A stretch of 64,000 bases of DNA, taken from contig NZ_SSBJ01000009.1 of the NCBI RefSeq assembly GCF_004795055.1, positions 62,001-126,000 on the forward strand. Direction: 5' to 3'. The notes beneath the pieces are model-generated. The model was not told where the DNA came from. It did no database searches and was given only the letters and a program-made list of their open reading frames with translations. The DNA is from Streptomyces sp. A1136. GTDB lineage: Bacteria > Actinomycetota > Actinomycetes > Streptomycetales > Streptomycetaceae. A program made the translations under genes and the position numbers. Positions 43,244 through 52,185 of the stretch are shown piece by piece; positions within the stretch are counted from its first letter, which is position 1; every line of letters begins with the position of its first letter.

Positions 43244-43546
43244 TTATGGCCCCGCGTGCTCGACCTGCCAAGGTGGCTGGCCAACCCTGATGCGGATCTG
43301 CTGATCGCGGTCGATGTGATCCACGACTACGCCGTCCACCATTGTCCCGACCTCAGGTAGTGGCACAACGCCCTTTGCGGGCGACTCCGGTGCATACGAG
43401 GCGACGTCAAGAAAGACCCTGACAGTCGGTTCCTGTGCGATTTCCAGGAATACGCCGAAGGGAAACCTGGCGCGTACCGTGCCCCGTAGATGGGTGCCCA
43501 GAGGGTGCGTCTGCTTTATTTGTTCCCAGCCTGTCTCGTCTGTCAC
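43244..43546 (-). CDS. Small S1/OB-like protein, candidate immunity to the RHS toxin
   Basis: 100 residues from the GTG at 43546, whose bases overlap the RHS stop as GTGA; GGAAGAGA lies just upstream. The longer TTG start at 43564 is less likely. The sequence reads as a single S1-type OB fold: GTHLRGTVRARFPFGVFLEI, then VRVFLDVASYAP and EVGTMVDGVVVDHIDRDQQI. A 4-bp overlap with a toxin-tip gene is the usual place for its immunity gene; S1 domains bind RNA, so it might instead bind the toxin or its target. Function inferred from context only. Confidence 0.72.
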   Translation of the reverse strand: MTDETGWEQIKQTHPLGTHLRGTVRARFPFGVFLEIAQEPTVRVFLDVASYAPESPAKGVVPLPEVGTMVDGVVVDHIDRDQQIRIRVGQPPWQVEHAGP

Positions 43547-43872
43547 TTGTGTCTCTTCCGCCAATATCCATTAAGTTGCTCGACGGTGCTGTTGGGTATT
43601 TCGAGTTCGGTGAGGGGGCCGCCCTCGTAAGGGTGCTCGAACCCGGCGAATCTCTTCAAGTACTCAGCTGTCGGAATCCTTATTTCTATGACTCCTTCAC
43701 CATAATGCCTGGCGTAAACTTCCGCCAGCTCTCGTTCCTTGGCGAAATATGCTAGTCCATTCATGTACGGGTCTTGGGGACCGCCTGGGAAGTGCTCCTC
43801 CAAGAATCCCAGGGTTTCCTGAACGTGTCCCATCCCTCTTTGAGGGGCCTTGTAAATGGGCGTCACATCGCC
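43543..43872 (-). other. Low-GC C-terminal toxin tip of the RHS protein
   Basis: Hand count: about 53% GC over 43561-43860 against about 74% over 43861-43980. The tip contains GLAYFAKERELAEVYARHYG, GVIEIRIPTAEY and LTELEIPNSTVEQLN. The Y-x-A start, the YFA/YAR...Y core and the final E-x-E-IP are reminiscent of ADP-ribosyltransferase-like toxin folds, but this is weak and I do not assign an activity. Confidence 0.6.
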
Positions 43873-46800
43873 GAGTTCCTCGGGACAGCCGTCGGGGGCC
43901 AGGCCCAGGGGGTCGGACCAGGTGTGGGGGTTGGGGACGTACGTCGAGGGGTTGGGGGCCGGGGAGAGGCCCAGGGGGTCCGGGGTGAGGTAGCGGGCCG
44001 TTTCGGGGTCGTAAGTGCGGAAGAGGTTGTGGTGGAGGCCCGACTCGGGGTCGAAGTACTGGCCGGGGAAGCGGAGCGGGGTGTAGGCCGTCGCGTCACG
44101 GTTCCAGGTGGTGGTGCCCCAGAGGGTGGCGCGGGTGCGCCACGCCTGGGTGCCGTCTTCGGTGAGGAGCTCGGTCGGGGTGCCGACGAGGTCGGTGACG
44201 ATGGCGAAGAAGCGGTCGTCCACCGTGTCGTCGTCGATGTGCTCGGACTGGGTGAGCGGGTGCAGGCCCTGATGGGTCCAGGTGAGGGTGACCGGGCCGG
44301 TGGACTGTTCGCACAAGGTGGCGCTGTCCCACGTGAAGGTGGTTTCCTCCACGACCGCGCCGGCCGGTGACAGGCGCTGCTTTGCCGTGCGGCGGCCCAG
44401 GGGGTCGTACGTGTACCGCCAGCGGGTGCCGTCCGGGGTGGTGACCGTCGACAGCTGGTCGTCCGCGTTCCACTCGTAGCGCCAGGTCTCCGGCTTGCGG
44501 GAGAGCCGGGTCTTCTGTCGCAGGGTGACCCGGCCGAGTGCGTCGTGCTCGTAGCGGACCGCCCCCGCGCGGGTGATGCGGGTGCCCGTGTACGAGCGAC
44601 CGCCCTGGGCGTCGGCTCCCGGGTGGCGCTCGGGCCAGCTGGCGTGGGTCTGGTTGCCCGCCTCGTCGTAGGCGTACCGCTCCGACCAGGAGCCGGCGTC
44701 CACCGCCGTCACGCGGGCGGCCGCGTCGAGGGTGAACGTCCGCGGGCCGGTCAGGGAGTCGTCGATCCCGGTGAGGTAGCCGTCCGCGCGGTAGCTGTAG
44801 CCGCGGCGCCGGATGGTACGGCCGTCCCGGCCGACCACCGTCCGGGAGGAGAGCCGGCCCAGGAGGTCGTACTCGTGGGTGAGGGATAGCGCGGGGCCGA
44901 GGCTGCGGGTGAGTTCCTGCCCGGCGGCGTCGCGCTCGAAGGTGATCGTGCGGCCGGCTGTCGTCAGGGACGTGCGGTGGCCGGCCGCGTCGTAGGTCCA
45001 GTGGGATTCGGCGCCGCTGGGCGTGGTGCGGGTCGTACGGCGGCCCAGGGCGTCGTAGGCGTACGTGAGCGTGCGGCCGTCGACCGTTTCCGCCAGCACC
45101 CGGCCCGTCCCGTCGCGGAGCCAGGTGATCGAGGACTCCGGCGAGGTCAGTGAAGCCAAGCGGTCGCGGGCGTCGTAGCCGTAGACCGTCGAGCCGGACG
45201 CCGTCGTCTTGCGGGTGACCTGGCCGAGCTCGTTGCGGGTGTACGTGGTGCGTGCGCCCAGTGCGTCGGTCCGGGCGGCGAGGGCACCGGCCGCGTCGTA
45301 CTCGTAGGTGAGGGTGCGACCGTCGAAGTCCGTCTCCGCGGACAGTTCGCCCGTGGGGGAGTACGTGTAACTCCACATCAGGCCCTGCGGGTTGGTGACC
45401 TCCGTCAGGCGCAGCTCGGTGTCGTGACCGAACGTGTGGCGTGCGCCGTCCGGACCGGTCCGGGCGGTGAGGAGGTCGAAGTCCCCGTACTCGTTGACGG
45501 TCACCCTGCCCGCGGCGTCGGTGTGCGTCAGGCAGTTGCCCTCGCCGTCGTACGTCCGGGATTCCGACGTGCCGTCCGGGTGCACGCGGCGGAGCAGGCG
45601 GCCCTCGGTGCTCCAGGTGTGGTGGGTCGTGCGTCCGAGGGGGTCCGTGACGGTGACCGGGCGGCCGAAGGCGTCGCGGGTGTAGGTCGTGGTGGCGCCG
45701 AGAGGGTCCGTCGCCGAGACGAGCAGGCCCGCCGGGTCGAAACGGAACGTCGTGGTGTGTCCCAAGGCGTCCGTCACCGAGGACAGGTGGCCGCGCGGGT
45801 CGTAGGCGAAGTGCGTGGTGGCGCCGGACGGGTCGGTGGTCGAGGTGCGGTTGCCCTGCTCGTCGTACGCGTGGGTCGTCGTCGTACCGTCCGCCGACAC
45901 GAGTGTCACCGGCAGGCCCAGGGCGTTGTACCGAGCCCGCGAGACCTTGCCGTCCGGGCGGGTCACGGACGTCAGGTGACCGGCCTCGTCGTACGTCAGG
46001 CGGGTCGTGTGGCCCAGAGGGTCCGTACGGGAAAGCAGGCGGCCGTAGCGGTCGTACGCGAAGCGTGTGGTCGCCCCGGCTGGGTCGATCTCGGCGACGA
46101 CCTGCGCTCGGTCGTCGGTGACGTACCGCTTGCGGTGGCCCAGGGAGTCCGTGAGCGTCGTGACGCCGTCCTCGTAGGCGAACCTGATGTTCAGGTGGCC
46201 GTTCGTACCGGACTGGGCGATGCACCGGTGGCGCTCGTCGTAGACGTAGTCGAAGCGTCGGTCGTTGGTGTCGGTCCAGGAGGTGATCCGGCCCAGTGGG
46301 TCGTACCCGAAGCGCAGGGGTCGGCCGGAGGAGTTGGTGACCTCGGTGAGGTGGCCGTCCGTGTAGCCGTAGCGCAGGACCTCGGTCCCGTCCGCCAGGG
46401 CCAGGCCGGTTATTCGACCGTCCGAGGAGGTCAGGCGCAGCTCGTAGCCGCCGCTGTGGGAGATCGACAGCGGGGTGCCCGTCGTGTCGTCGTACGTGTA
46501 CGCGATCCAGGCGCCGTTGCGGTCGTCCTGCTGGGTGAGGAGGCCGTCCTCCGCGAAATGGCGTACCTGGCCCGACTCGGGGTCGGTGACCGTGTAGTCG
46601 CCGTCCGGGTCGAGGGTCATCGGCCATCGTCGGCCGTGGGAGGGGAAGACGGGAGGGCCGGCCTGCTCCGGGTGCGGGTAGGCCAGCAGGCTGCCGTCCT
46701 CGCAGACGAGGATGACGCCCGCGGCGTCGATCTCCAGGCGCTGGTCGACCGTCGACGCCCAGGTGGGACCGAACCAGCGGCCCGAGCGGTACGAGGACTC

Positions 46801-48120
46801 GAAGGTCCGGGTGAAGACGAGCGGGAACGAGCCCGGCAGGACGAGGTCCGTCTGCGGCAGCAGCATCCGGCCCGTCGCCACGTCGACCGGGTCGCCCTCG
46901 CAGGGGACGTTCCTCTTCTCGCGGGCGCCGGGCCCCTCGTTCCCGTTGAGCGCCTCACGGGTCGAGGGGGTGTGTCCGGCCTCCGGCGCTTCCGGGAGCT
47001 TGGGCGGCTTGGGCAGTCTGCCGTTCGCCAGCCGGCTCAGGACGGAGGACTTGCGGAGGGCGCCGGTGACCGAGCTCGCCCCCTTCGATCCGGCGAACTC
47101 GCCGTAGATCTTGCCGACGCCCTCGTCGGGGTCCTTCATGAACTGCTCGTACATCAGGGAACCGGCGCCGACGGGGTCGTTGGCCATCGTCAACATGCCG
47201 ACACCCAGGCCGCTGAGCCGCATCTTGTACTCGGTCGGATGCATGCGGTTGTACGGGTCCAGGGGGTCGACCGCACGGAAGAAGTCGACCGTGCCCGCCA
47301 GCCCCTTGATGAACCCGCCGCCCTGGTGTTCCAGCCCGAGTCCCCGAATGGCCCCCTCGTAGACCAGTTGCTTGGCCAAGGACGGCAGGGGCGGAGCGGC
47401 ATCCCGCGCCTTCGTCAGCGCTTGGACAGCCGTTCGGGCTGCCTCGTCGCGCTGGTAGCGCGCCTCGGCGAGCTTTTCCCGGGCCGCCTTGATGCCGTCG
47501 GCTCCGGGGTCGGTGAAGCCCGTCGGGCGGGGCGGCAGCGGGTCCTGCTTGGTGCGGATCGCCGCGTTGTACGTGTCGACCCGCTTGTTGTACGTGTCGC
47601 GGGCCGCCTCGGACGCTTTGACGGCGGTCTCGTACTCGTCCAACGCCTCCTTGGCGCGGCCCTGGGCCCATTCCACCGTGTCCGCGAAGTGGTTCAAGGC
47701 CCCCGCGGCCGACTCGAAGGCGTCCGCGGCCTTGAACCACTTCGGCGGCTGCTTCTGGGCGAGCAGTCGGAAGCCTTCGGCGGTCCCACCTTTTATGCCG
47801 TCCTCGTCGAGGCCCTTGAGGCCCTCGCCGGTCTTGTCGAAGGCCGCCTGGAAGTCCGCCAGGTGCGAGGCGGTCGCCCGGAGCTTGGATGGGCTGCCGT
47901 GGATCAGCTTCTCCGGGTCGTCGGTGTGGCCCAGCTCGGCCTCCTCGACCTCCGCGCCGAGCCGGTTCGCGACCTTGTCCGCGCCGTCCCGTACGACATC
48001 GGCGGCCTCGTGGAGTCCTACTCCGTCGAGCCCGGCCCCCGTCTTGTCGCCCACCCATTCGACGCCCTCGCCCACGGCCTTCTTACCGGCGTCCAGCCAC
48101 CCTTGCAGGTCGCGCCCCAT
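43543..48120 (-). CDS. RHS/YD-repeat polymorphic toxin with WXG-like N-terminus
   Basis: 1525 residues. Residues about 1-300 are helical and resemble T7SS-linked effector N-termini (GEGVEWVGDKTGAGLDGVG, later DKTGEGLKGLDEDGIKGGTAEGFR). A DUF6531-like entry domain starts near 405 (PCEGDPVDVATGRMLLPQTD). About 20-25 YD repeats follow (e.g. YDELGRRT-like YDPLGRRTAKQR, YDEAGNQTH), and the RHS core ends at ESGLHHNLFRTYDPETARYLTPDPLGLSP. The last ~109 residues, from GDVTPIYKAPQRG, are a separate toxin tip of much lower GC. ATG at 48120 overlaps the upstream gene's TGA by one base. Confidence 0.9.
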   Translation of the reverse strand: MGRDLQGWLDAGKKAVGEGVEWVGDKTGAGLDGVGLHEAADVVRDGADKVANRLGAEVEEAELGHTDDPEKLIHGSPSKLRATASHLADFQAAFDKTGEGLKGLDEDGIKGGTAEGFRLLAQKQPPKWFKAADAFESAAGALNHFADTVEWAQGRAKEALDEYETAVKASEAARDTYNKRVDTYNAAIRTKQDPLPPRPTGFTDPGADGIKAAREKLAEARYQRDEAARTAVQALTKARDAAPPLPSLAKQLVYEGAIRGLGLEHQGGGFIKGLAGTVDFFRAVDPLDPYNRMHPTEYKMRLSGLGVGMLTMANDPVGAGSLMYEQFMKDPDEGVGKIYGEFAGSKGASSVTGALRKSSVLSRLANGRLPKPPKLPEAPEAGHTPSTREALNGNEGPGAREKRNVPCEGDPVDVATGRMLLPQTDLVLPGSFPLVFTRTFESSYRSGRWFGPTWASTVDQRLEIDAAGVILVCEDGSLLAYPHPEQAGPPVFPSHGRRWPMTLDPDGDYTVTDPESGQVRHFAEDGLLTQQDDRNGAWIAYTYDDTTGTPLSISHSGGYELRLTSSDGRITGLALADGTEVLRYGYTDGHLTEVTNSSGRPLRFGYDPLGRITSWTDTNDRRFDYVYDERHRCIAQSGTNGHLNIRFAYEDGVTTLTDSLGHRKRYVTDDRAQVVAEIDPAGATTRFAYDRYGRLLSRTDPLGHTTRLTYDEAGHLTSVTRPDGKVSRARYNALGLPVTLVSADGTTTTHAYDEQGNRTSTTDPSGATTHFAYDPRGHLSSVTDALGHTTTFRFDPAGLLVSATDPLGATTTYTRDAFGRPVTVTDPLGRTTHHTWSTEGRLLRRVHPDGTSESRTYDGEGNCLTHTDAAGRVTVNEYGDFDLLTARTGPDGARHTFGHDTELRLTEVTNPQGLMWSYTYSPTGELSAETDFDGRTLTYEYDAAGALAARTDALGARTTYTRNELGQVTRKTTASGSTVYGYDARDRLASLTSPESSITWLRDGTGRVLAETVDGRTLTYAYDALGRRTTRTTPSGAESHWTYDAAGHRTSLTTAGRTITFERDAAGQELTRSLGPALSLTHEYDLLGRLSSRTVVGRDGRTIRRRGYSYRADGYLTGIDDSLTGPRTFTLDAAARVTAVDAGSWSERYAYDEAGNQTHASWPERHPGADAQGGRSYTGTRITRAGAVRYEHDALGRVTLRQKTRLSRKPETWRYEWNADDQLSTVTTPDGTRWRYTYDPLGRRTAKQRLSPAGAVVEETTFTWDSATLCEQSTGPVTLTWTHQGLHPLTQSEHIDDDTVDDRFFAIVTDLVGTPTELLTEDGTQAWRTRATLWGTTTWNRDATAYTPLRFPGQYFDPESGLHHNLFRTYDPETARYLTPDPLGLSPAPNPSTYVPNPHTWSDPLGLAPDGCPEELGDVTPIYKAPQRGMGHVQETLGFLEEHFPGGPQDPYMNGLAYFAKERELAEVYARHYGEGVIEIRIPTAEYLKRFAGFEHPYEGGPLTELEIPNSTVEQLNGYWRKRHK

Positions 48121-48743
48121 CAGCGTTCACCCGGCTGCGGGGCGCCGTGCTCCGCCTGGCGCGCCCGTTCCCGTACGAGGGCGAGGGCCGCGGGGTCCAG
48201 CCGGCCGAGATCGGCCGCCCCGTCCAACAAGCGGGCACCGTTGCCCTTGGTCACGGCGTCCCGCTTGGCCTGTTCCCACTGCTGCCGGAACTCGTCGCGT
48301 GCCTTCCTGGCCTCTTCCGGGGTCTCCTGGCCGAACGGTGCCTTGATCTCGTCCCAGGACGTGTTCTCGACCGTGTCCTCGTCGGCGTGCGGATCGCCGA
48401 TCAGGGAGTTGGCCGCGACCTTGAACGTGCCCCTGCGGTACTGGTCCTCCTCCCAGATCATTCCCGCCGAGATGTTCAGCGCGGCCGTCAGGCCACTGAC
48501 CTCCTCGACGAGGGCGCGCACTCCCCAGTCCCAGCGCGTGCAGAGGTCGTGGAAGACGGCGGTGACGTCCGGGTGGCCGGCCTCCATGCCGGTCAGCGTG
48601 AGCTTTTCGAGCCCCGCGCCCACCGTCGCGCCGGCGTCCGGGGCGAACTCGCGCAGTTCGGCGATCGCCCCGCGCAGTCCGTCCGTGAGGTTTTTGACGG
48701 CGACCGGGTCCATCTCCAGGTCTTTGCCGTTGTCGGCGTTCAA
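48120..48743 (-). CDS. WXG100-like protein partner of the RHS toxin
   Basis: About 207 residues from the TTG at 48743; TTG 48767 and ATG 48713 are alternatives, none with a clear ribosome site. Early part MDPVAVKNLTDGLRGAIAELREF and RWDWGVRALVEEVSGLTAAL resembles the helical hairpins of WXG100/ESX-type proteins, here with an internal W-x-W-G. The C-terminal part is charged and helical (EEARKARDEFRQQWEQAKRD). Its TGA overlaps the ATG of the RHS gene by 1 base, so they are co-translated; probably a chaperone or secretion partner of the effector. Confidence 0.72.
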   Translation of the reverse strand: MNADNGKDLEMDPVAVKNLTDGLRGAIAELREFAPDAGATVGAGLEKLTLTGMEAGHPDVTAVFHDLCTRWDWGVRALVEEVSGLTAALNISAGMIWEEDQYRRGTFKVAANSLIGDPHADEDTVENTSWDEIKAPFGQETPEEARKARDEFRQQWEQAKRDAVTKGNGARLLDGAADLGRLDPAALALVRERARQAEHGAPQPGER

Positions 48744-48891
48744 GATCCACCCCCATGGTTCGAGCAAGGGTAAGCGGCGCCTCGGACAGGCGGCTGTCAG
48801 GAGGTGCGTATTTGGTCAGGGGCGGAAAACGGCTGGTCCGGGGGTGTGAGAGGCTCCGCAGCGCATGGTGTGGACATCTCAAGGTGGGGTT

Positions 48892-50100
48892 ATGGGGAGC
48901 AACGACGACGCGGGCAGAACCGGCGTCTCCGACGAGGAGTGGGCGCGGTTCGTGCGGGACGCCGAGGCCGGGGTGGGGGAGGTCCCGAAGGAGCCGTCGG
49001 CGCGGGCGCGGATGGTGACCGAGCGGCTGCGCCGCCAGGACGAGGAGCGGGTCGCGCGGGAGTGGGGCTGGAAGGGGCGCAAGGCCCGCAAGGCCCGGCA
49101 GGCGGCCGAGCCCGCCGGATGGCGGTCCGGGCCGGCCTGGCAGGAGAGGGAAGGCCGCGGGAAGGGCAAGCGGCGGCTCAAGGCGACCGCGGCGATCGTG
49201 GCCATCGCGGCGCTCGCGCTGGTGGCCGTACGGCCGGAGCTGGTGATCGACCGGCTCACGGGCAAGACCGAGGCCCGGGAGAAGGCCGCGAACGCCGCCC
49301 CGCCGGCCGCCGAGACGGCGCGACCCTCGGCCGCGCCCTCGCAGGAGTACCCCGACCGACCGACCCTCCGCGAGCCCTTCCGCGGCTCACCGGCGTCGCA
49401 GTGGGCGGACGGCGCCGCCGGTATCGAGGTTCCGGAGGCGACGGCGGTCGGGGGGATGTCCGTGGGCCAGGTCGCGGACGCGCTGGCGAAGGCGAAGCAG
49501 TTCCTGGTCGCGACCAACCTGGACCCCGCGGTGCTGCGCGGTGAGCGCCCGGAGGCGGCGCTGAGACTTCTGGACCCGCAGGACGAGGAGCTGCGGCAGC
49601 ATCTGGACGCCTCCCTCGCGCAGCCGACGCGTGAACGGGACCCGCTGAGCCTGTTCACCCGGTACAACCCGGCCGAACTGAAGCCCGTCGGCGACGTGGT
49701 CAAGGTGCGGGGACGCATGTGGGTGGAGCCGGGGAAGGAGCCCGGACGGGCCGACGTGAAGGCGGACTACTCCTTCGTCCACCCCTTCGTGAAGGTGGGC
49801 GGGAACCCGGAGGACGTCGCTCGGACCATCGTGCGGCGCGAACTCACCCTGACGGTCGCCGACCCGGGCCAGTGGCGGGTGACGCCCGGCACGGTGCGGC
49901 TCACGTCCTACCGGCAGGACCTCGGCAACAGCGCCTGCGACCGGTACGACGGGTACGTACACCCCTCGTTCTTCTCCGACCCGGCCGAGCCGGCGGGGTC
50001 GGAGAAGGCGCCTTCCGGCCCGCGCGTCGATCCGTACGACCGCAGCAAGAGCATCGGCGAGGGTTCGCAGGACGAGTGCGGGACGGTCTCCCGCTCCTGA
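48892..50100 (+). CDS. Single-pass membrane protein of unknown function
   Basis: 402 residues from ATG 48892, behind AAGGTGGGG. Cytoplasmic N-terminus with a basic GKGKRRLK patch, one helix at about residues 98-113, then an extracytoplasmic domain with SVGQVADALAKAKQFLVATNLDP, RYNPAELKPVGDVVKVRGRM and a C-terminal QDECGTVSRS with paired cysteines. Divergent from the WXG-RHS operon; similar proteins are often neighbours of such effector genes in Streptomyces, so it may be part of secretion or immunity. No recognised family. Confidence 0.75.
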   Translation: MGSNDDAGRTGVSDEEWARFVRDAEAGVGEVPKEPSARARMVTERLRRQDEERVAREWGWKGRKARKARQAAEPAGWRSGPAWQEREGRGKGKRRLKATAAIVAIAALALVAVRPELVIDRLTGKTEAREKAANAAPPAAETARPSAAPSQEYPDRPTLREPFRGSPASQWADGAAGIEVPEATAVGGMSVGQVADALAKAKQFLVATNLDPAVLRGERPEAALRLLDPQDEELRQHLDASLAQPTRERDPLSLFTRYNPAELKPVGDVVKVRGRMWVEPGKEPGRADVKADYSFVHPFVKVGGNPEDVARTIVRRELTLTVADPGQWRVTPGTVRLTSYRQDLGNSACDRYDGYVHPSFFSDPAEPAGSEKAPSGPRVDPYDRSKSIGEGSQDECGTVSRS

Positions 50101-50137
50101 CCCGGGCCCCGCAAGGGCTCCCCGTCGCGTGGCAGGT

Positions 50138-50165
50138 TTGACGTGTCCGCGCGGCGGGGTATTGT
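50138..50165 (+). promoter_or_regulatory. Promoter of the S10 operon
   Basis: TTGACG (50138-50143) and TATTGT (50160-50165), 16-bp spacing. Predicted start near 50172, leaving an untranslated leader of about 390 nt. Confidence 0.7.
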
Positions 50166-50171
50166 TCTGCG

Positions 50172-50561
50172 CCCGATTGGCGCAGTACGTGTCTCATGTG
50201 GCAGACTACTCAAGTTGCTCGGTTGAGTGCCGATGCTGCGCGCCTCCCGCCGGGAGGACCGGAAGCGAGTCCCACAGTACTCGTCGTCTCTATCTGTCCC
50301 TCGGGGCAGCAATGGTGGCGGACGTACGGGAATCTTCTGGGAAGTGTCAGCACGGGGCCCACCAGGCACCCGGTGGGTGTTTCTCCCCCGAAGCGCGGTC
50401 CTGGGACCGCACCCCCTTGGACGAGGGAATTTCCGTATGGGAATTTTCTGTAGAGGGAGTGCGACACGCCCGACCGCGTGGGTCGGAGGGAAGCGGTGGA
50501 GAGATCCACAGCCGCCCGGGAGCCAGAGCGTTTCCACAACAGACAGGACTACGGAGTAGCC
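50172..50561 (+). promoter_or_regulatory. Long structured leader of the S10 operon
   Basis: About 390 nt without a supported gene. Stems visible: ACTCAA/TTGAGT (50208-50228), CCCACC/GGTGGG (50358-50377), GCGGTCC/GGACCGC (50395-50410). Near its 3' end (50462-50486) it carries the 25-nt element shared with the rpsL leader. The length and structure suggest control of the operon; no ORF with good codon use is present. Confidence 0.6.
50462..50486 (+). repeat. Ribosomal leader element, copy 2 (rpsJ)
   Basis: CGACACGCCCGACCGCGTGG followed by GTCGG; 24/25 match to 36437-36461. Here CACGC (50465-50469 region) can also pair with GCGTG, giving an alternative to the CCGACC/GGTCGG stem. Confidence 0.75.
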
Positions 50562-50870
50562 ATGGCGGGACAGAAGATCCGCATCCGGCTCAAGGCCTAC
50601 GACCACGAGGTCATCGACTCCTCGGCGAAGAAGATCGTCGAGACGGTGACGCGCACTGGTGCGTCGGTCGCGGGCCCGGTGCCGCTGCCCACTGAGAAGA
50701 ACGTGTACTGCGTCATCAAGTCGCCGCACAAGTACAAGGACTCGCGCGAGCACTTCGAGATGCGCACGCACAAGCGCCTGATCGACATCCTCGACCCGAC
50801 CCCCAAGACCGTTGACTCGCTGATGCGCCTGGACCTTCCGGCCGGCGTTGACATCGAGATCAAGCTCTGA
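50562..50870 (+). CDS. rpsJ: 30S ribosomal protein S10
   Basis: 102 residues; also NusE, partner of NusB in antitermination. Starts behind ACGGAG. Sequence [26 protein letters not shown] and [23 protein letters not shown] is canonical. First gene of the S10 operon, after a long leader. Confidence 0.98.
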   Translation: MAGQKIRIRLKAYDHEVIDSSAKKIVETVTRTGASVAGPVPLPTEKNVYCVIKSPHKYKDSREHFEMRTHKRLIDILDPTPKTVDSLMRLDLPAGVDIEIKL

Positions 50871-50884
50871 GAGGCGTCGAGAAG

Positions 50885-51529
50885 ATGGCAAAGCAGATCA
50901 AGGGCGTCCTGGGCGAGAAGCTCGGCATGACCCAGGTCTGGGACGAGAACAACCGTGTCGTCCCGGTGACCGTGGTCAAGGCCGGACCCTGCGTCGTTAC
51001 CCAGGTCCGTACGAACGACATCGACGGCTACGAGTCGGTCCAGATCGCCTTCGGCGAGATCGACCCGCGCAAGGTGAACAAGCCCCTCAAGGGCCACTTC
51101 GCCAAGGCCGACGTGACCCCGCGCCGCCACCTGGTGGAGCTCCGCACCTCCGACGCCAGCGAGTACACGCTCGGCCAGGAGATCACTGCCGAGGTGTTCG
51201 AGTCCGGCGTCAAGGTCGACGTCACGGGCAACAGCAAGGGCAAGGGCTTCGCCGGTGTCATGAAGCGGCACAACTTCCGGGGCCTCGGCGCCGGTCACGG
51301 TGTGCAGCGCAAGCACCGCTCCCCCGGTTCGATCGGTGGCTGCGCCACCCCTGGGCGTGTCTTCAAGGGCATGCGCATGGCTGGTCGTATGGGCAACGAG
51401 CGCGTCACCACCCAGAACCTGACCATCCACGCGGTAGACGCGGAGAAGGGTCTGCTCCTCATCAAGGGCGCAGTCCCCGGTCCGAACGGCGGCCTCGTCC
51501 TGGTCCGTACCGCGGCCAAGGGGGCTTGA
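50885..51529 (+). CDS. rplC: 50S ribosomal protein L3
   Basis: 214 residues. Its long extension, [15 protein letters not shown] with [12 protein letters not shown], reaches the peptidyl-transferase centre. Starts with [20 protein letters not shown]. 14 bases after rpsJ, ribosome site GAGAGG. Confidence 0.98.
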   Translation: MAKQIKGVLGEKLGMTQVWDENNRVVPVTVVKAGPCVVTQVRTNDIDGYESVQIAFGEIDPRKVNKPLKGHFAKADVTPRRHLVELRTSDASEYTLGQEITAEVFESGVKVDVTGNSKGKGFAGVMKRHNFRGLGAGHGVQRKHRSPGSIGGCATPGRVFKGMRMAGRMGNERVTTQNLTIHAVDAEKGLLLIKGAVPGPNGGLVLVRTAAKGA

Positions 51530-51534
51530 GGTTA

Positions 51535-52185
51535 ATGAGCACCATTGACATCCTTTCGCCGGCAGGCGACAAGGCCGGTACCGTCGAGCTCCCCGCGGAG
51601 ATCTTCGACGCGAAGACCAGCGTTCCGCTGATCCACCAGGTCGTCGTCGCACAGCTGGCCGCTGCCCGTCAGGGCACGCACAAGACCAAGACCCGTGGCG
51701 AAGTCCGTGGTGGTGGCCGCAAGCCGTACCGCCAGAAGGGCACCGGCCGCGCGCGTCAGGGTTCCACCCGCGCTCCGCAGTTCGCCGGCGGTGGCGTCGT
51801 CCACGGCCCGCAGCCGCGTGACTACTCGCAGCGGACCCCGAAGAAGATGAAGGTCGCCGCCCTCCGCGGTGCCCTCTCGGACCGCGCGCGTCACTCCCGC
51901 ATCCACGTCGTCACCGGCGTGGTCGAGGGTGCCGCCTCCACGAAGGCCGCCAAGACGCTGTTCGGCAAGATCTCGGAGCGCAAGAACCTGCTCCTGGTCG
52001 TCGAGCGCGCCGACGAGGCCGCGTGGCTGTCCGCCCGCAACCTGCCCCAGGTTCACATCCTGGAGCCGGGCCAGCTGAACACGTACGACGTGATCGTCTC
52101 TGACGACGTGGTCTTCACTCAGGCCGCGCTCGAGTCCTTCGTGTCTGGCCCCAAGGCCGATGAGACCGAAGGGAGCGACGCCTGA
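51535..52185 (+). CDS. rplD: 50S ribosomal protein L4
   Basis: 216 residues from the ATG at 51535, 5 bases after the rplC stop, with TTGAGG upstream. Contains the exit-tunnel loop [30 protein letters not shown] in shortened view, whose Lys/Gly residues are macrolide-resistance positions and look ordinary. In enterobacteria L4 represses the S10 operon via its leader. Its stop overlaps the rplW start by one base. Confidence 0.97.
   Translation: MSTIDILSPAGDKAGTVELPAEIFDAKTSVPLIHQVVVAQLAAARQGTHKTKTRGEVRGGGRKPYRQKGTGRARQGSTRAPQFAGGGVVHGPQPRDYSQRTPKKMKVAALRGALSDRARHSRIHVVTGVVEGAASTKAAKTLFGKISERKNLLLVVERADEAAWLSARNLPQVHILEPGQLNTYDVIVSDDVVFTQAALESFVSGPKADETEGSDA

Noticed and set aside
44000..46700. 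Possible CRISPR or DNA tandem array in the RHS gene
   Set aside because: The periodicity is the protein YD repeat; DNA copies diverge and there are no spacers or identical repeats.
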